64,000 nt of DNA, taken from Ardenticatenaceae bacterium (lineage in GTDB: Bacteria; Chloroflexota; Anaerolineae; Promineifilales; Promineifilaceae). Where the stretch lies: assembly GCA_020634245.1 (NCBI GenBank), contig JACKCC010000017.1, positions 1-64,000 on the forward strand, read 5' to 3'. The notes beneath the pieces are model-generated. The model was given only the letters and a program-made list of their open reading frames with translations. It did not search any database and was not told the DNA's origin. Made by a program: the position numbers and the translations under genes. Shown in pieces: positions 61,165 through 64,000 of this stretch (positions are counted from its first letter, which is position 1; every line of letters begins with the position of its first letter).

Positions 61165-61821
61165 TTAGGAGGGCACGACCCAGCCTAACTGCTCTAACAT
61201 CTGCGGCGAATCACTCAAGGCCACCTGGGCAACGGCTTTGTAATCGGCCACCCATTGGTCCAGCTCGTCCATTTTGACATCGCGCATCTGGGTCGCTTCC
61301 TGCGCTTCGCCCCGTTCCTTATCCTGGGCGGCGTTGGCGGCGACCACTGCCTGCACCAGCGCGGCTTCCGCTTCCAGTTTGGTCTGGTCGTAGCTGTAGG
61401 GCGTCATGGCGGCGATGAGATCGGGCGTGTTTAGCAGATTGGTATAAAAGGTTGTCGCCTGTTTGATCCAGCCGCTCAATGTTTTCTTGCGGCTGCCGCT
61501 TAAGCCCAGGGCGTTACGCGCCTTTTGGTTGCCCCTAAAGACGACGCGGCTGATTTTGAGCGCTTTTTTGTAGGCCAGATCGGCCGTTTCCCAGGCGGTG
61601 TTGACGACGGCCGTTGCCTCATACTGTTCGCCATATTCCACTTCCTGGGTGGCGGTTAGCGCCATCACCTCGTCGTACAGATCGCGGCCGGCTTGCAGGC
61701 GGGCGGCATCGTAGCCGAAGGCGGTGACGGCATTGAGGATGGCCGGATTGTTCAAACTGTTGTCGATGGCGACCTGCGCCGCCATTAAACGTTGGGCCAT
61801 ACTTTGTTTGGGTCTTGACAT
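61165..61821 (-). CDS. Helical protein of unknown function
   Basis: 218 residues, mostly helical, without signal or membrane segments. It has two similar halves: LNNPAILNAVTAFGYDAARLQAGRDLYDEV and LNTPDLIAAMTPYSYDQTKLEAEAALVQAV, each followed by a helix rich in Ala/Glu/Lys, so it arose by internal duplication. GGGAGG sits 6 bp before ATG 61821. No function known; a structural or binding role of helical bundles seems likely. Confidence 0.8.
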   Translation of the reverse strand: MSRPKQSMAQRLMAAQVAIDNSLNNPAILNAVTAFGYDAARLQAGRDLYDEVMALTATQEVEYGEQYEATAVVNTAWETADLAYKKALKISRVVFRGNQKARNALGLSGSRKKTLSGWIKQATTFYTNLLNTPDLIAAMTPYSYDQTKLEAEAALVQAVVAANAAQDKERGEAQEATQMRDVKMDELDQWVADYKAVAQVALSDSPQMLEQLGWVVPS

Positions 61822-62273
61822 GTTAAACCTCCCATTGGGTTGCTTGCTGCCCAAATTAACTGCTTAAATGGATCGGCATCTATTTGGGCAAAAATTATCC
61901 GAATTCAATGGAATTCGGTTGAAAAACGCGGCTGGATCATTGCTACCGGCTCCTGAATCATTGCTACCCGCTCCTGAATGACTGCTACTTGCTCCTGAAT
62001 CGTTGCTATCTGCTCCTGAATGACTGCTACTTGCTCCTAAATCGTTGCTACCCGCTTCTGAATGGCTGCTACCTGCTTCGGAACGGCTGCTACTAGCGTC
62101 TGAATGATTGCTACTAGTTACTGAATGATTGCTACCTGCCCCTGAACGACTGCTACCCGCTTCGGAACCACTGCTGCGAACTCCTGAACAATTCCTACCG
62201 GGTTTTGAATGATTATTGGCTGGAATTATAACGGGGGAACGGCCGTTTCGCCACCATTTTCACCCATCCCACT
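61822..62273. other. Long intergenic region holding 21-bp tandem repeats
   Basis: After about 110 bp without features, a 21-bp tandem array fills 61933-62214 (separate entry). One ACGGCCGT near 62242. No gene with a normal start codon is present. Confidence 0.7.
61933..62214. repeat. 21-bp tandem repeat array, about 13 copies
   Basis: Unit GCTCCTGAATCATTGCTACC(C), with copies diverging mainly at three positions. The plus strand has stops in the array, but on the minus strand one frame stays open through all copies as a seven-residue repeat (GSNDSGA, SSSHSEA and similar), without an ATG. Either a non-coding satellite or the relic of a Ser/Gly-rich surface protein segment. Confidence 0.85.
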
Positions 62274-62580
62274 GTACGGGCGACCCTTGTGGTCGCCCAA
62301 TTTGCGGTTGCCCATGTGGTGTTTGGGCGCATCCAGGGCGGGCACAAGGCCGCGCCCCTACAATCCATCCATTTTGCGGTTGCCCATGTGTTGGGTGGAC
62401 GCAATCGGGGGCGGGCACAAGGCCGCGCCCCTACAATCCATCCATTTTGCGGTTGCCCATGTGTTGGGTGGACGCAATCGGGGGCGGGCACAAGGCCGCG
62501 CCCCTACAATCCATCCATTTTGCGGTTGCCCATGTGTTGGGTGGGCGCAATCGGGGGCGGGCACAAGGCCGCGCCCCTAC
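62274..62580. repeat. REP-type palindromes and 73-bp tandem array, left side of the RAYT gene
   Basis: One palindrome with GGGCGACC/GGTCGCCC arms (62274-62298), then four copies of a palindrome with GGGCGGGCACAAGG and CGCGCCCCTAC parts, separated by TTTGCGGTTGCCCATGTG-containing spacers. Units repeat every 72-73 bp (62301, 62373, 62446, 62519). The last copy contains the TAG stop of the RAYT gene. Confidence 0.9.
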
Positions 62581-63134
62581 GACGGCCGTTGCCATTTTTT
62601 ATTAAATGCGTTTGGTGCGGCATCGGGATGTAATTTATCTTCCTGCCAATTGGCAGGATTGTTGATGATATACTCACGGATCGCATGCAATGCCCGTTCG
62701 TTCCGAATAACATGGTCGTAAAAATCTCGCTGCCACAACCGTTTATGAAAGGGTTCCCATCCTTGCGTATTGATCCCGTCAATATACAGATTCGTGCTGA
62801 TTGATTTGAACGCGCCCACGATATTGCCTAAAACAATCGGATTGTCGTTGGCATTCAATCCTGTTTTTGTAATCAAGATGATGCCATGGGAATGATTCGG
62901 CATTAAACCAAATACGTCTAAATCAATCGTGGGAAATCGTTCTGGCAGCGCATACCAGCAAGCAATTACCATTTCGCCTGCGGGCGAAGGGTGCATTACT
63001 CCATCCTTAATTTCACCAAATCGACATTGCCCATCATTCACACAAATGGTGACGAAGTATGCGCCCGCCTGACTGTAATCGTATCCATTTAGCCGAATGG
63101 AACATCGATGATGTTTATGGGGATCGTAGGCCAT
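62577..63134 (-). mobile_element. REP-associated tyrosine transposase (RAYT, Y1 HUH)
   Basis: 185 residues, no frameshift. AGAYFVTICVND near the N-terminus, the HUH-type motif GLMPNHSHGIILI, and the catalytic tyrosine region FYDHVIRNERALHAIREYIINNPANW. These are hallmarks of the RAYT/TnpA-REP group, which acts on single-stranded palindromes. The same REP palindromes lie on both sides (62274-62580 and 63155-63281), and the stop codon is part of the left one. Confidence 0.93.
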
Positions 63135-63154
63135 TTGTTTTTACCTCTCATTTT

Positions 63155-63281
63155 GTACGGGCGACCCTCGTGGTCGCCCTTTTCTTGGGTGGGCGCATCC
63201 AGGGCGGGCACAAGGCCACGCCCCTACAATTCATCCCACTGTACGGGCACAACCGGGGGCGGGCACAAGGCCGCGCCCCTA
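63155..63281. repeat. REP-type palindromes, right side of the RAYT gene
   Basis: The GGGCGACC/GGTCGCCC palindrome (63155-63179) followed by two copies of the GGGCGGGCACAAGG...CGCCCCTAC palindrome (ending about 63228 and at 63281/2). The last copy contains the TAG stop of the next gene (63279-63281). Confidence 0.9.
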
Positions 63282-64000
63282 CGCAATGGGCCACTCAAGA
63301 ATAGCGGCATCAATTTGTTCCATGAGCGCCATCGTTTGCTGCAAGGCGACGATGGTGGCCTGATAATGCGTCAGGTCGTCATACGTCAGCGCCCGGCCGC
63401 GCCGGTCTTTAAGCCATTTGTCCAGCACCTGATAGCCGCCGATACGGAACTCCCATAAATCAGGGGCGATACCGGCAAAGTACTGGGCCTTGTTGATGTA
63501 AACCCGCCCCGCCTGCTCTCCTTTGGGCGGCGTGTATTGGGGGTACCCTTTGGCGACGGTATTGTCGCCGGGGATGGGATAGGTGGTGATGTGCTGGCTG
63601 ACGGCTGGCGCTTCCAGCAGATGCAGGCCGACCAGTTTTTGCCCCAATTCACACAGGGTGCGGAACAGGGCTGCGTTGGTGGTGATGGGGACGCGGGGGA
63701 AATCGATCTTCAGGAATTCGGCGTAGCGCTGGCGGTAGGTGGGGCTGTGGAAGATGGCGTAGATGTAGTGGAAGATGTCTTCGGGCGTAAAGACGTCCAG
63801 GTAGACCTCCGAGGTTTTGGAAACCTCGGAGGTCTGGAAAGGTTGAAACGTCAGCCCCAGCTTTTGCTCCATTTCGGCGACGAAGGCCGGGTTGAGGTTA
63901 GGCGTGCGCCCGCCGTTGGCCGCGTCTGGCGGCCAGGGGGAGATGTCAAACAGGGACGTTTGTTTGCGCGTGTCGTCTGTAGGGTAGAGATAGAGAGGAA
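63279..64000 (-). CDS. C-terminal part of a type ISP restriction-modification enzyme
   Basis: 240 codons open to the window edge, so the N-terminal helicase and methylase parts are outside. The visible piece is the target-recognition end of LlaBIII-like single-chain enzymes: DIFHYIYAIFHSPTYRQRYAEFL, INKAQYFAGIAPDLWEFRIGGYQVLDKWL, then LTYDDLTHYQ. Residues SEVSKTSEVY near the front of the visible part are coded by a 33-bp palindrome (63803-63835). The TAG stop belongs to a REP element. Such enzymes methylate and cut or translocate DNA against phages. Confidence 0.85.
   Translation of the reverse strand, partial: PLYLYPTDDTRKQTSLFDISPWPPDAANGGRTPNLNPAFVAEMEQKLGLTFQPFQTSEVSKTSEVYLDVFTPEDIFHYIYAIFHSPTYRQRYAEFLKIDFPRVPITTNAALFRTLCELGQKLVGLHLLEAPAVSQHITTYPIPGDNTVAKGYPQYTPPKGEQAGRVYINKAQYFAGIAPDLWEFRIGGYQVLDKWLKDRRGRALTYDDLTHYQATIVALQQTMALMEQIDAAILEWPIA
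63803..63835. repeat. 33-bp perfect palindromic element, in frame in the ISP gene
   Basis: AGACCTCCGAGGTTT - TGG - complement; 15-bp arms and 3-nt loop. Same size and design as 4106-4138, with a shared ACCTCC...GAGGT core. It adds 11 codons without breaking the frame. Confidence 0.9.

Larger units (their letters stand above)
818..62589. repeat. Highly iterated palindrome ACGGCCGT, about 115 copies over the window
   Basis: First copy 818-825, last 62582-62589. By eye about 115 copies lie in coding and non-coding DNA alike; most are AACGGCCGTT or are followed by TTCC, TACC or TATCC. In proteins they appear as Thr-Ala-Val, Asn-Gly-Arg or Arg-Pro depending on frame. Copies are absent from 8.9-10.3, 15.3-18.3, 35.7-37.7, 47.2-49.7 and 62.6-64 kb. 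Confidence 0.9.

Noticed and set aside
61933..62580. Possible CRISPR array
   Set aside because: The 21-bp and 73-bp units are continuous tandem repeats without unique spacers, and no cas genes are present.
62209..62721. Long repetitive open frames over the REP array
   Set aside because: They are only the translation of the 73-bp tandem repeat in three frames and overlap the RAYT gene.
1..64000. tRNA and rRNA genes
   Set aside because: No T-arm-like GTTCGAAT pattern with a matching acceptor stem and no rRNA-like segment was seen; weak tRNAs could be missed by eye.

Overview
The window (about 57% GC by impression) looks like a chromosomal piece of an uncultured Chloroflexota bacterium (Anaerolineae/Caldilineae type). 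The main reasons are the membrane proteins of the Agl23 (TIGR03663) and YYY/DUF2298 type, families known chiefly from Chloroflexota and archaea, and the repeat-rich style of the sequence. The 8-bp palindrome ACGGCCGT occurs about 115 times by eye, roughly once per 550 bp, where one or two copies would be expected. It behaves like HIP1 of cyanobacteria and is missing from segments that look acquired.

Layout. 1-5574 (minus): an operon with the parts list of a Dlt-type envelope acylation system. In transcription order these are a 38-residue membrane microprotein ending in WIYQGF, an SGNH lipoprotein, an MBOAT acyltransferase, an NTF2-like protein, a membrane-anchored SGNH protein, a carrier protein and a fatty-acyl-AMP-ligase-like enzyme cut by the window edge. 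5.6-15.4 kb: small lipoproteins, MFS and DMT transporters, a DUF4405/Tat-like protein, an AT-rich gene with a HEPN-like motif, a MOSC protein, an ECF sigma factor with a FecR/DUF5666 partner, and a DinB protein. 15.7-18.0 kb: an IS91-type transposase and an SDR. 18.3-33 kb (minus): a large envelope glycosylation block (Agl23-NHL, anti-sigma/ECF pair, GT39, two YYY proteins, one of them frameshifted). 33-40.5 kb: Crp regulator, AlaX-type editing protein, GAF/PAS histidine kinase, tsaD-selA pair and a small membrane protein.

40.7-44.1 kb (plus): a metal ABC transporter (binding protein, ATPase, permease) with its Fur-family regulator. Three copies of TGATA-N5-TATCA sit on two good promoters. 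44.3-47.3 kb: a dolichol-phosphate-mannose-synthase-like enzyme and a YfhO-like membrane protein. 47.4-48.9 kb: an effector-associated-domain/TIR/FGE-sulfatase conflict protein whose 3' end looks like the variable region of a diversity-generating retroelement. 49-54.8 kb: a decayed patch with a truncated ABC permease, a RarD pseudogene and an ornithine cyclodeaminase pseudogene, plus an intact DMT transporter and ABC ATPase. 54.9-61.8 kb: RseP, HEAT, MA-type peptidase, TPR, UDP-glucose pyrophosphorylase and two unknown proteins. 61.9-64 kb: 21-bp tandem repeats, REP elements around their RAYT transposase, and the end of a type ISP restriction-modification enzyme.

A recurring theme is short palindromic or tandem repeats that sit inside genes as in-frame loop insertions, or that supply the stop codon of the gene. 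Coding calls rest on direct reading of the sequence and on remembered family motifs; no database search was possible.
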